From: Flavobacteriales bacterium
GTDB lineage: Bacteria > Bacteroidota > Bacteroidia > Flavobacteriales_E > Vicingaceae
DNA length: 64,000 bases
Direction of reading: 5' to 3'
Assembly (NCBI GenBank): GCA_002706365.1
Contig: PALM01000044.1
Location: 1-64,000, forward strand
Of the stretch, positions 24,386 through 32,519 are shown one piece after another; the first letter of the stretch is position 1, and each line of letters opens with the position of its first letter. The notes beneath the pieces are model-generated. The model did no database searches. It was not told the DNA's origin and was given only the letters and a program-made list of their open reading frames with translations. Made by a program: the position numbers and the translations under genes.

Positions 24386-25477
24386 CTATTTTGGCAAAGT
24401 TACTGTAAAGCAAGCCCCTTTATCAAGATTGTTTTCAACTTGTATAGTACCTTGGTGACTATTCACTATTCCATGTACCACACTTAAACCCAGGCCAGAA
24501 CCATCTCCAACAGGCTTTGTGGTGTAAAATGGCTGAAATACTTTATCTAATGACTCTTCACTTAATCCAACACCCTCATCTGATATCTTTAAGATCACAG
24601 AATTTGCAACTTCTTTAGCATTTATCCTCACTAATCCTCCTTTCTGACTAAAGTATATTGCATTCATACATAAGTTGAAAATGATCTGAGTTAATTGAAT
24701 AGGATCAGCCCTCAACCAAATCTCTTTCTGATCGATCTCAACAAGATATTTTACCTCATTTTTTCTAAAACTCGAATCCAATAGATTAATCGAATCCATT
24801 ATCACAGGAACAAGATTTACCTCCTTCATTTCTTGAGGCATCTCACAAGCAAAGAACATTAATTTCTTAACTACTTCTCTAGAGAAAATTGTGTTTTGAA
24901 TGATCTTTTCTAAGTCTTTCTTGACCACAAGGTCGTGTTCAAATCTAGATTCTAGCAGCTCTGCAAATCCAAGGATATTCGCCAATGGAGTGTTTAATTC
25001 ATGTGCAATTCCCGCTGTTAATTCACCCAGTATAACTAAGCGATCTGCTCTCTCCATTTGCCTGCGAAGCGAACTTTCCTTCTTGCTAATTTCAATACGT
25101 TCCATCAAGCTTCCTACCTTCATTGCCACATTGTCTAAAAGGTCTTGCTCTTCTTTTAGGAAACTTGGATTAGCTAATTCTTGAAAGTATGCAGTTATTC
25201 TTCCTTTTTCTTCATTGAATGTCCGAATAGGACTCTCGATCTTTAAGGGAGTAGATTGAATTTTTTCATTTGTACTTATTTGGAAATCTTCAAAATCGAT
25301 ACTAACTTCTATCAATTCCGGTTGCTGGAATGCCTTTTTAAGGCTTTTTGTGATCCTTAAAAGAATATTGCTGATATCATCTTTGTCAGAATCAACAATA
25401 ATTGAAGAAACCTCATATAGGCAGCTCAATTCTTTGATCCGTTCCTTTAATTCGAACTTTGTGTTGTTCTTGTTCAT
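24386..25477 (-). CDS. Cytoplasmic sensor histidine kinase
   Basis: A 363-residue kinase without transmembrane segments. The N-terminal 130 residues look like a GAF-type sensor. Then come the H-box ELTAGIAHELNTPLANILG near 150-168 with the phosphorylated His, the N-box LCMNAIYFS, and the ATP-lid motifs DEGVGLS and GDGSGLGLSVVHGI. It should phosphorylate the NtrC-type regulator encoded 6 bp downstream. A soluble sensor implies an intracellular signal such as redox, haem or metabolite state. The ligand cannot be told from the sequence. Confidence 0.92.
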   Translation of the reverse strand: MNKNNTKFELKERIKELSCLYEVSSIIVDSDKDDISNILLRITKSLKKAFQQPELIEVSIDFEDFQISTNEKIQSTPLKIESPIRTFNEEKGRITAYFQELANPSFLKEEQDLLDNVAMKVGSLMERIEISKKESSLRRQMERADRLVILGELTAGIAHELNTPLANILGFAELLESRFEHDLVVKKDLEKIIQNTIFSREVVKKLMFFACEMPQEMKEVNLVPVIMDSINLLDSSFRKNEVKYLVEIDQKEIWLRADPIQLTQIIFNLCMNAIYFSQKGGLVRINAKEVANSVILKISDEGVGLSEESLDKVFQPFYTTKPVGDGSGLGLSVVHGIVNSHQGTIQVENNLDKGACFTVTLPK

Positions 25478-25527
25478 TTCAGACGATTGATTTTTAATGC
25501 GTTCAATTATTCTGAGCTAATCCAACC

Positions 25528-25535
25528 CAAATTTA
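25528..25535 (-). promoter_or_regulatory. -7 element for the two-component operon
   Basis: TAAATTTG on the minus strand fits TAnnTTTG exactly and lies about 50 bp before the kinase ATG. No convincing -33 TTTG is seen at the usual spacing. Confidence 0.45.
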
Positions 25536-25651
25536 AATAATCAATCTCCTAGAAGTTGAGGAACAGTGCAATTACAGCTAAAGTCTGATCCTAAGAATAT
25601 CTGTTCTACTTTATCCAATAATTACGGTGCAGAACTGGACTCTAGTTAACA

Positions 25652-26539
25652 CTACTTCTTTTTACCTCTAACTTGCTGTTCAATAAAATCCCACATTTCT
25701 TCTGGAACGGCATCTAAACCAGTAAATTCACCTGCATTATAGATCCACTCACCTCCGTCTATGGTTACCACCTCACCATTTACATAGGCCGAGAAGTCAG
25801 ACATTAAATATGCGGCTAGATTGGCCAACTCTTGATGATCTCCATAACGCTTTAATGGGATGCGTTTCAAAGGATCGATCTTTTCTTTTAGTCCTTCCGG
25901 GAATAAACGACTAAATGCGCCGGTGGTAGGGAATGGACCTGGAGCAATAGCATTTGTCCTGATCTTGTATTTAGCCCATTCTGCTGCCAATGACCTGGTT
26001 AAACTCAATACACCTGCTTTAGCCACGGCCGATGGAACTACAAAACCTGAGCCTGTCCAGCTGTATGTGGTAACTATATTCAACATGGTAGCCGGTATCC
26101 CTTTCTCGATCCAATATTTTCCAAGCAAAAGACTACAATTGTAGCTCCCCTTCAATACAATATCTACGATCACATCAAAGGCCTTTGGAGAAAGACGCTC
26201 GGTCGGACTCACAAAATTCCCGGCTGCATTATTCAACAATCCATTGATCTCGCCAAACTCTGCAATACCCGCTTCGATCACCTTTTCCACTTCCAAAGGC
26301 TTTCGCACATCACAAGCAATTGGCAAGATCTTGCCTCCTGTACTTTTTCGTAATTCTTCGGCGGTTTTATCGAGTACTTCTTGTTTGCGACTGGCAATAA
26401 TTGTATTGGCGCCCAACTTCATGAAATACTCAGTCATTGAACGACCCAATCCTGTTCCTCCACCAGTGATCAATATGGTTTTGCCCTTTAGCTCATCTGC
26501 TTTGAACATGGGCTGGGTATATTTCTTTTCGTCTGCCAT
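25652..26539 (-). CDS. 2,4-dienoyl-CoA reductase-like SDR
   Basis: A 295-residue short-chain dehydrogenase. The cofactor motif TGGGTGLG is near 33-40 and LNNAAGNF near 108. The active-site region SGFVVPSAVAKAGV has a Lys but lacks the standard Tyr of YxxxK, as is known for mammalian-type 2,4-dienoyl-CoA reductases. The end GAFSRL...ELANLAAYLMSDFSAYVNG also matches that subgroup. It likely reduces dienoyl-CoA intermediates of unsaturated fatty-acid beta-oxidation with NADPH. The C-terminal GEFTGLD extension is typical. The stop of the gene upstream overlaps its start by 1 bp. Confidence 0.88.
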   Translation of the reverse strand: MADEKKYTQPMFKADELKGKTILITGGGTGLGRSMTEYFMKLGANTIIASRKQEVLDKTAEELRKSTGGKILPIACDVRKPLEVEKVIEAGIAEFGEINGLLNNAAGNFVSPTERLSPKAFDVIVDIVLKGSYNCSLLLGKYWIEKGIPATMLNIVTTYSWTGSGFVVPSAVAKAGVLSLTRSLAAEWAKYKIRTNAIAPGPFPTTGAFSRLFPEGLKEKIDPLKRIPLKRYGDHQELANLAAYLMSDFSAYVNGEVVTIDGGEWIYNAGEFTGLDAVPEEMWDFIEQQVRGKKK

Positions 26540-26892
26540 TAAAACTCTTCTTTTTTCGATGATTTTTCAAATAGAGAACTGAAAAATGATAGTACCAAAC
26601 TAAATAGTAAAGCCCACCAGAATCCATCCACCATGAAGCCGGAGATCATGGCATCAGCAAGCATGATGATTCCCGCATTGATCACCAATAAGAACAAACC
26701 AAAGGTTAAAATGGTGAAAGGAATGGTGATGATTATCAAGAGTGGTTTTAAAAAAGTATTGAGAAGTGCCAGTGAAATTGCGACTCCAAGGGCCGACCAG
26801 AAACTACTGATCTTAACCGCTGAATCCGGTAAGATCCAAGCAATGAAAATCACCAAAATGGTGCGTAAAATTAGTTTCAAGAACCAGTTCAT
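26539..26892 (-). CDS. Phage-holin superfamily IV-like membrane protein (PF04020 type)
   Basis: A 117-residue protein with four transmembrane helices and the segment LALLNTFLKPLLIIITIPFTILTFGLF spread over about 38-66, which is typical of the small chromosomal family named after a mycobacterial phage holin. It is not part of a prophage here. Its function is unknown; a role in envelope upkeep is possible. It overlaps the SDR gene by 1 bp. Confidence 0.85.
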   Translation of the reverse strand: MNWFLKLILRTILVIFIAWILPDSAVKISSFWSALGVAISLALLNTFLKPLLIIITIPFTILTFGLFLLVINAGIIMLADAMISGFMVDGFWWALLFSLVLSFFSSLFEKSSKKEEF

Positions 26893-26927
26893 AATCGTTG
26901 AGTTTAGGTTTGGATGAATTTAAGCTT

Positions 26928-28193
26928 TTATGGGGAAACTACTTGCATCAATTGGGCACAAAATATGGCCCCAAATGTCCCCACTGCATATCCAAATACT
27001 GCTAATAGTACTCCCACCGGAGCAAGCGACGGACTAAAGGCCGAAGCTACGATAGGGGCTGAAGCTGCGCCACCTACATTGGCCTGAGAGCCAACTGCGA
27101 CAAAGAAAAATGGCGCCTTGATCAATTTAGCCACCCCTAAGAGTATGATCACATGCACTAGCATCCATATAATCCCTACTAGGAACAGTCCAATATTGTC
27201 GAAAATGGCCATGATGTCCATCTTCATCCCAATTGTGGCCACTAAGACATATAGGAATGCCGATCCAAACTTTGAAGCTCCTGCTCCCTCATATTGTTTC
27301 AGTTTGGTAAATGAAAAGGCTAAGCCCATCAAAGTTGCTACCACAACGATCCAAAAGAAATGAGAACTGAGCGAAGTGAGTCGATAGGTCTCTAAGAACT
27401 CCTTCTTTGATTCCATTATTGGAGTCATTATATCTGCAACAACATGAGAGAAAGCCGTACCTCCAAATCCAATGGCGCATATGATCATGATATCGGTTAG
27501 ACTGGTATTCCTAGCTATACTGGCGTGATAATCGGCCACCTTTTGCTTTAATGAGCTAATTGCTGAGGTATCACCCTTGAATACATTGTCGATTCGCTCC
27601 GACATGCCAGCGCCAATAAGTAAGAAAGCCATCCATAGATTGGCAACGATCACATCAACCGTGATCATGGCAGAAAACAACTCATCACTAGCTTGATAGA
27701 TCTCTTTCATCGCAGTTTGATTGGCACCACCACCAATCCAACTACCTGCCACAGTGGCCAATCCCCTCCAAACTTCATCGGGTCCACTACCCCCTACGAT
27801 CTCTGGAGCAAATGCAGAAACGGATAAAATAGCTATTGGTCCGCCCAGGATAATCCCAATCGTCCCTGCAAAGAACATGATCAATGCTTTTGGACCTAGC
27901 TTTAGGATTCCGTCTAGATCAATACTTAAACACAATAGAACAAGAGAGGTGGGGAGAAGATATCGAGATGCTACAAAGTATAGATTGGATTCTTCACCGG
28001 ATATAAGTCCTGCAGAGTTTAAAATTGAAGGAATAAAGTAACAAAGCAGTAAAGCCGGTATGAATTTGTAGAATTTGACCCAAAAATTGCTTTTCTGACT
28101 TGCTGTGTAGAAGATCAAAGCCAAGATTCCTATCAATATGCCAAGAACCACGGCATCATTCGTAAAAACAGCTGTATTACTAGCTTCTTCCAT
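26928..28193 (-). CDS. DUF819-family membrane protein (YjcL-like)
   Basis: About 421 residues from the ATG at 28193, chosen because the following EEASNTAVFTNDAVVLGILIG is the normal family start; an in-frame ATG at 28232 adds 13 polar residues. About ten to twelve helices are present, with GGSGPDEVWRGLATVAGSWIGGGANQTAMKEI near 135-165 (shown in family members to be conserved) and GSQANVGGAASAPIVAS near 375. The transport substrate is unknown. The gene stands alone before the divergent PAS protein gene. Confidence 0.87.
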   Translation of the reverse strand: MEEASNTAVFTNDAVVLGILIGILALIFYTASQKSNFWVKFYKFIPALLLCYFIPSILNSAGLISGEESNLYFVASRYLLPTSLVLLCLSIDLDGILKLGPKALIMFFAGTIGIILGGPIAILSVSAFAPEIVGGSGPDEVWRGLATVAGSWIGGGANQTAMKEIYQASDELFSAMITVDVIVANLWMAFLLIGAGMSERIDNVFKGDTSAISSLKQKVADYHASIARNTSLTDIMIICAIGFGGTAFSHVVADIMTPIMESKKEFLETYRLTSLSSHFFWIVVVATLMGLAFSFTKLKQYEGAGASKFGSAFLYVLVATIGMKMDIMAIFDNIGLFLVGIIWMLVHVIILLGVAKLIKAPFFFVAVGSQANVGGAASAPIVASAFSPSLAPVGVLLAVFGYAVGTFGAIFCAQLMQVVSP

Positions 28194-28311
28194 ATATTTT
28201 CTGCTTTGGAGGTTTTGAAAAAGAAGAGGCAAAATAGCAATAATAAACCTTTGTTCATCTTTTTCGTAGAGATGAAATGCCGATATTTATGGCATAAGAC
28301 AAGCTTTTCTC

Positions 28312-29187
28312 ATGAATAAGGATATAGATACTTCACAAACCGACGATGACTTGAAGGCTGAGGGACTGAGAATATCCAAGACTACAATGCCGGAAGATCC
28401 TCGCAAGATCTCCGCATCTAAAACGGATTCAGAAGATGATTTTCTGAAGATTCTAAACCGACAGTCAAGGGAGTTATCCATGGTTATCAACCTGGAGGGT
28501 AAGATCAAATTCTGCTCTCAGGCAATTAAGATCCTATTGGGTTATGAATCATCACGACTGATAGGTAATAATGTAAAAGAGATTATTCCAGTCCAGCAAT
28601 GGGTAGCTTTTAGGGCTGCCTTAAGGGCTAGTGAAGAAGAATCTGAAGAGCCCATTTATATCAACTGTGGTTTCATTGATATCGACGATAAGCGTCAACA
28701 TTTTAGTGTTTCTGTGGTAGATGCCAGACATCATCCTACAATCGAAGGTTATATCATACATGCTCACTTGATCAGTAGACAAAAGAAGTTGGAGCATCGA
28801 TTGGGATTGCGAGATGCTGCTTTAAGTGTGGTGAAAGAGGCTGTGATCGTGATCGATCCCAAAATTCAAAAGGTATTGTATGCCAATCAAGCTTTCTACG
28901 ACTTAAGTGGATTCAGTTCCTCAGAAATAGTAGGAGGAAAGTTGGATATTTTCAAATCGCCCTATTCAGAGATGCTGTTTGATGATAGAACAGACGCCAA
29001 AGAGATTGAGAAGTTCAGAAAGGCGATCTCTAATAACAAAAAGTATCAAGGACGCATTTACAGTAAGAAGAAGAATGGCGATGTGTTCTATAATCGCTTT
29101 TCACTAACCCCTACCTTCGATAGCGAGGACAATTTGCAATATTATGTTGCGAATGCGAGTGAGATACAGTCACGTAAGAAAGGGTGA
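28312..29187 (+). CDS. Two-PAS-domain protein without output domain
   Basis: A 291-residue protein. A disordered N-terminus (about 45 residues) is followed by two PAS domains (about 50-165 and 172-287). The first has GYESSRLIGNNVKEIIP; the second has VLYANQAFYDLSGFSSSEIVGG and ends in YYVANASEIQSRKKG. PAS domains normally continue into a kinase, cyclase or other effector. Here the stop comes right after the second PAS and the CTAG repeat element begins 3 bp later. Either it works as a stand-alone sensor or the element has cut off its effector. Confidence 0.85.
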   Translation: MNKDIDTSQTDDDLKAEGLRISKTTMPEDPRKISASKTDSEDDFLKILNRQSRELSMVINLEGKIKFCSQAIKILLGYESSRLIGNNVKEIIPVQQWVAFRAALRASEEESEEPIYINCGFIDIDDKRQHFSVSVVDARHHPTIEGYIIHAHLISRQKKLEHRLGLRDAALSVVKEAVIVIDPKIQKVLYANQAFYDLSGFSSSEIVGGKLDIFKSPYSEMLFDDRTDAKEIEKFRKAISNNKKYQGRIYSKKKNGDVFYNRFSLTPTFDSEDNLQYYVANASEIQSRKKG

Positions 29188-29189
29188 TT

Positions 29190-29680
29190 AAGAGCCTAGA
29201 ATCTAGAACCTAGAGTCTAGACTTCTTTTGTGGAGGCAATTTTAATGTTGTACCTTTTTATAAGTAACCGTTAATTCAAAACTTATAGAAAAGCGTCACA
29301 ATTATAAGAAACTCCAAATATGGAAGCTTGGAATAGAAATTACAGATGAAGTGTACGAATTGATCGAAAAACTTCCTAAGTCAGAGACCCATGGATTGAA
29401 TTCCCAAATGAGGAGAGCTTCATCTTCGATTCCGTCCAACATTGCAGAAGGATCAAGTAGATCAAATAGGTCATTTTCTCATTTTCTAGATATATCGCTT
29501 GGCTCTTCATATGAGCTAGAGACCCAATTGATTATATCAGAACGAAGAAAGTATTTTAAAGCCACAGATTGTATTGCTTTGACTTAAAAAATTGTTGAAC
29601 TCCAAAAAATGTTGAAAGAATTCAAAAACAATCTAGGCTCAGTCTAGATTCTAGACTCTAGGTTCTAGATTCTTATAAAA
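29190..29680. mobile_element. Inverted-repeat-bounded element with decayed four-helix gene (copy 2)
   Basis: The left arm (29191-29222) and right arm (29642-29673) are arrays of ARYCTAG heptamers. A 24-bp block, 29198-29221, is the exact inverse complement of 29650-29673. The arms enclose an S23-like gene remnant with the same leader as the copy at the window start. The arms lie within 0-10 bp of the stop codons of the PAS gene and of the SirB1-like gene. No transposase or obvious target duplication is visible; calling it mobile rests on its dispersal. Confidence 0.6.
29267..29647 (+). pseudogene. Decayed S23-like four-helix-bundle gene
   Basis: Aligned with the copy at the window start, the reading frame continues from 29267, but the start ATG has become ACC and the internal Met codon ATA. 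A TAA stop at 29585-29587 cuts the frame; the rest (KIVELQKMLKEFKNN) continues in the same frame to a TAG inside the right CTAG arm. The body is well preserved (QMRRASSSIPSNIAEGSSR; SSYELETQLIISERR), which points to recent loss. A GTG at 29351 would give only 78 residues lacking the first helix. Confidence 0.8.
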
Positions 29681-30545
29681 GATTCTTCCTCAAATCCAGC
29701 AGATCATTCACCTTTTCATCCTCCTCATGCTGATTGTAGGCGTATATGAGATTGTTGATCAGGCGTTTTACTACTTCTAATTTGCTGCAGGGCAGGTAGA
29801 ATTCCGATTTGACTTCCAATTGCAATTGAGAGAGGAACTCTTCAATATCTTCCATCTGGAAAAAGCTTCCCTGATTGAATAGATTGATGTAAAAAAGGAT
29901 ATTGTTTGGATCTCTTCTATCGCCAAATGGCAGTGGAAGATCGGTATAGGCCAAGACAAAATGTTCTGGCAGGTTCACGCCATAAACAGGAACTCTCAAT
30001 CTACTTGCAATCTCTAAATAGAGTATGGCCAAGCTGATCGGACTGCCTTTTCTGCGATCCAATACCTGATTGATGTAAGCATTCTTCGGGTGATGGAAGT
30101 CTTCTTTATTTCCGTGAAAACCATAGATTGAAAAGAAGACCTTATTGATCACACCGGCCTTTTCCATAGCTGTGTAATTGGGGTTCAATTCGATCCAAAT
30201 GTCCTGAGTAAGTTGATCTACAAAGTCGCGTATGGCTTGTTCGTTGAGTTCTGGATACTGATATCTGGCAATGATGATTGATGCATCCAGATAGCTACCA
30301 TCTGCTTTCTTCCAATCCATGAGCATGGCACCCACATTGGATAGATTGATCTTGTGGATTAAATTCTCCAGTCGATTTTGGAGACGCTTGTCGTAAGATT
30401 TCTCCCAGCGTTCCTCAAGAATAGGAACAATGGCATTACCAAAGTTTATGAGTTCCCCCTTGATCTGATCGTAGATCTGTTGATCCGGATCATCCAGTAA
30501 ACTCATTAAGGCATCTAATTTCGACTTGTCTTCCATCCTTAACAA
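29673..30545 (-). CDS. SirB1/transglutaminase-like protein
   Basis: A 290-residue protein. The N-terminal helical repeat region (about 1-75) is followed by the SirB1 domain (transglutaminase-like fold) with RKGSPISLAILYLEIASRL near 172-190, VYGVNLPEHFVLAYT near 195-210 and an INLFNQGSFF stretch near 232. The equivalent Cys of true transglutaminases is replaced in this family, so it is probably not a peptidase. Function unknown. Its stop codon touches the right arm of the CTAG element. Confidence 0.85.
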   Translation of the reverse strand: MLRMEDKSKLDALMSLLDDPDQQIYDQIKGELINFGNAIVPILEERWEKSYDKRLQNRLENLIHKINLSNVGAMLMDWKKADGSYLDASIIIARYQYPELNEQAIRDFVDQLTQDIWIELNPNYTAMEKAGVINKVFFSIYGFHGNKEDFHHPKNAYINQVLDRRKGSPISLAILYLEIASRLRVPVYGVNLPEHFVLAYTDLPLPFGDRRDPNNILFYINLFNQGSFFQMEDIEEFLSQLQLEVKSEFYLPCSKLEVVKRLINNLIYAYNQHEEDEKVNDLLDLRKNLL

Positions 30546-30629
30546 AGATAAAAAACGGCTAGCCTGATATTTTTTGAATTTCTGGAGTTATCCACCGCCA
30601 ATTGTTCAATTGAGGGGGTTTTATAGTAT

Positions 30630-31496
30630 TTATAAGCGCTCAAGCACTGCTTCAACAAGCTTTTTCATTGCTTGGGGGTAGTTCTTGCTGAAAGAATTTG
30701 CAGTTCGATTTGCAACTACCAGACATAAAGTAGCAGCATCATGACCCAATAAGCGACTTAAACCATAGAGTGCGGAAGTCTCCATTTCATAGTTCACCAA
30801 ACGATGACCTTTGTGATGGAAGTCTGCAAACATCTCATTTTGGTTCGCTAATGCTGCTTTTAGACGAATAGAACGTCCTTGAGGTCCATAAAACCCCGGA
30901 GCAGTTAGTGTAATTCCTTTATTTACTCCTTCAATCGATGAAAATCGCTCAATTTGAGCATTGGATCCTGCTACAAGGTAAGGAGTGTTGATGTTATCGG
31001 GCCAATTGCAATGACTTAGAAAGGAGTTTAAAATCTCATTTTCTTCCTGTTCAGCCTTCCAATCATAATAATTCAGCAATCCATCCAGTCCCACAGCATG
31101 AGAAGAGAGCACGATCTGATCAGCTAGCACATCTTTTTGAATCGACCCGCAGGTACCAATACGAAGTAGCTTTAAGCTTCTTTTTTGATCTTTGATTTCC
31201 CTTTTTTCAAGGTCTACATTTACTAAAGCATCCAGCTCATTTAGCACTATGTCGATGTTGTCTGTGCCAATTCCAGTTGCAAGAACACTGATTCCTTTGC
31301 CATTGAATTCACCAGTATGGGTAATGAACTCTCGGTTTTCTACCTTATGATCAATACTGTCGAAATAGCTCGAGATCAGGCTTACCCTTCCTGGGTCTCC
31401 TACAAGGATTACTTCATCTGCTAGTTGCTCAGGATGTAGTTTAAGGTGATAGATTGAACCATCACTATTTAAAACGAGTTCAGAAGGATTAATCAT
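30630..31496 (-). CDS. Nucleoside phosphorylase (uridine/purine phosphorylase family)
   Basis: A 288-residue enzyme of the PNP/UDP family that splits nucleosides with phosphate for salvage. The phosphate-loop start EVILVGDPGRV is near 28-38, the central LRIGTCGSIQ near 110-119, and the substrate-side NYEMETSALYGLSRLLGH near 236-253. The overall form is nearest to uridine phosphorylase, but substrate choice cannot be read reliably. It is a single gene with its own intergenic regions on both sides. Confidence 0.9.
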   Translation of the reverse strand: MINPSELVLNSDGSIYHLKLHPEQLADEVILVGDPGRVSLISSYFDSIDHKVENREFITHTGEFNGKGISVLATGIGTDNIDIVLNELDALVNVDLEKREIKDQKRSLKLLRIGTCGSIQKDVLADQIVLSSHAVGLDGLLNYYDWKAEQEENEILNSFLSHCNWPDNINTPYLVAGSNAQIERFSSIEGVNKGITLTAPGFYGPQGRSIRLKAALANQNEMFADFHHKGHRLVNYEMETSALYGLSRLLGHDAATLCLVVANRTANSFSKNYPQAMKKLVEAVLERL

Positions 31497-31596
31497 TGAT
31501 CTTTTTTTGCGAAGCTACGAAAGCCTTCACAATAGGCTGAAATCTTTTCACTGTGCCGAATAAAATGAATAAATTCGAAGCAAATAAATACCAACC

Positions 31597-32505
31597 ATGA
31601 AAAAACCGTTTGAAGTAAACAAAATTCTAATTCCTGTTGATTTTTCTGAAACCTCGCTTTTGGCTTTAGAACATGCCGCTATCTTTTGCGGAAAATTCAG
31701 TTCAAAACTTCACCTTTTGCATGTTTATAAAGGGAGAGATATTGATGTCTTACCGGAAATTGGTTTGGGGTCTACAGACCATGAATCAATAAAGAAGAAC
31801 GTTGTTTCGCAATTGGAGAAACTTTCTGCCGGATTTAGTAGCGACTACGGTATTGAAGTAGATATAGAAATTAGAGAAGGTACTATTGCCAAGGAGATTG
31901 CCGCAGTGGCAAATGATGTTAATGCAGATATGATCGTTATGGGAACTCACGGTACAAGTGGATTTGAGGAGTTCTTCATTGGAAGTAATGCCTTCAAGGT
32001 GGTTACTGCCTCACCATTGCCTGTGTTAACTGTTCAAAATCACACCAAGTCAAAGGATTATAAGAATATCTTCTTGGGAATTGATAGTTCTGCACATACT
32101 CGTGATAAGGTGTCTCATGTGGCTACCTTAGCTAAAGCTTTTGGTTCTAAAGTGCATATCTGTTCTTTGATCACTGAAGAGCATGAAGAAGAAAAGAAGA
32201 TTTTCAATTTGAAGGTAAAGCAAATTGAAGAATATCTTGATCACCAAGATGTACAATATGAAAATAGTGAAGTACATGGTGAGAATATAGCAGATATGGT
32301 TCTTGAGAAAGCTAAAGAAGTTGGGTCAGAAATGATTGCTATCATGACTGAACAAGAAGCTTCTACGGGTCTATTTATGGGTTCATACGCGCAACAGATC
32401 GTGAATCACTCAGATATTCCGGTGCTTTCTGTTACTCCATTTTCAGTTGTGGAATCTTTCTCTCAATCTGATCTGGAAGCCAATTTCCGTCCGTTTAACT
32501 TCTAA
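31597..32505 (+). CDS. Tandem universal stress protein (two Usp domains)
   Basis: A 302-residue protein with two Usp domains (about 8-148 and 154-292). The first has ILIPVDFSETSLLALEHA and the ATP-type motif MGTHGTSGFEEFFIGSNAFKV near 125; the second has FLGIDSSA and IMTEQEASTGLFMGSYAQQIV, in which the G-x2-G pattern is weaker. It probably acts as a homodimer-like stress or adenylate sensor. It precedes cinA by 15 bp and may be co-transcribed. Confidence 0.92.
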   Translation: MKKPFEVNKILIPVDFSETSLLALEHAAIFCGKFSSKLHLLHVYKGRDIDVLPEIGLGSTDHESIKKNVVSQLEKLSAGFSSDYGIEVDIEIREGTIAKEIAAVANDVNADMIVMGTHGTSGFEEFFIGSNAFKVVTASPLPVLTVQNHTKSKDYKNIFLGIDSSAHTRDKVSHVATLAKAFGSKVHICSLITEEHEEEKKIFNLKVKQIEEYLDHQDVQYENSEVHGENIADMVLEKAKEVGSEMIAIMTEQEASTGLFMGSYAQQIVNHSDIPVLSVTPFSVVESFSQSDLEANFRPFNF

Positions 32506-32519
32506 GTAGTCGCGATTGA

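Noticed and set aside
26539-26892. Prophage remnant suggested by a holin-like protein
   Set aside because: The protein belongs to a chromosomal family that only shares the holin name; no other phage gene is near.
29351-29587. A 78-codon open frame from a GTG start inside the element
   Set aside because: It lacks the first helix of the four-helix family and both ends reflect decay; the homologous start at 29267 has lost its ATG. It is treated as part of the pseudogene.
29190-29680. CTAG arrays as a CRISPR or tandem satellite
   Set aside because: Units are 7 bp without spacers of unique sequence and the arms are inverted around a gene; no cas genes are present.
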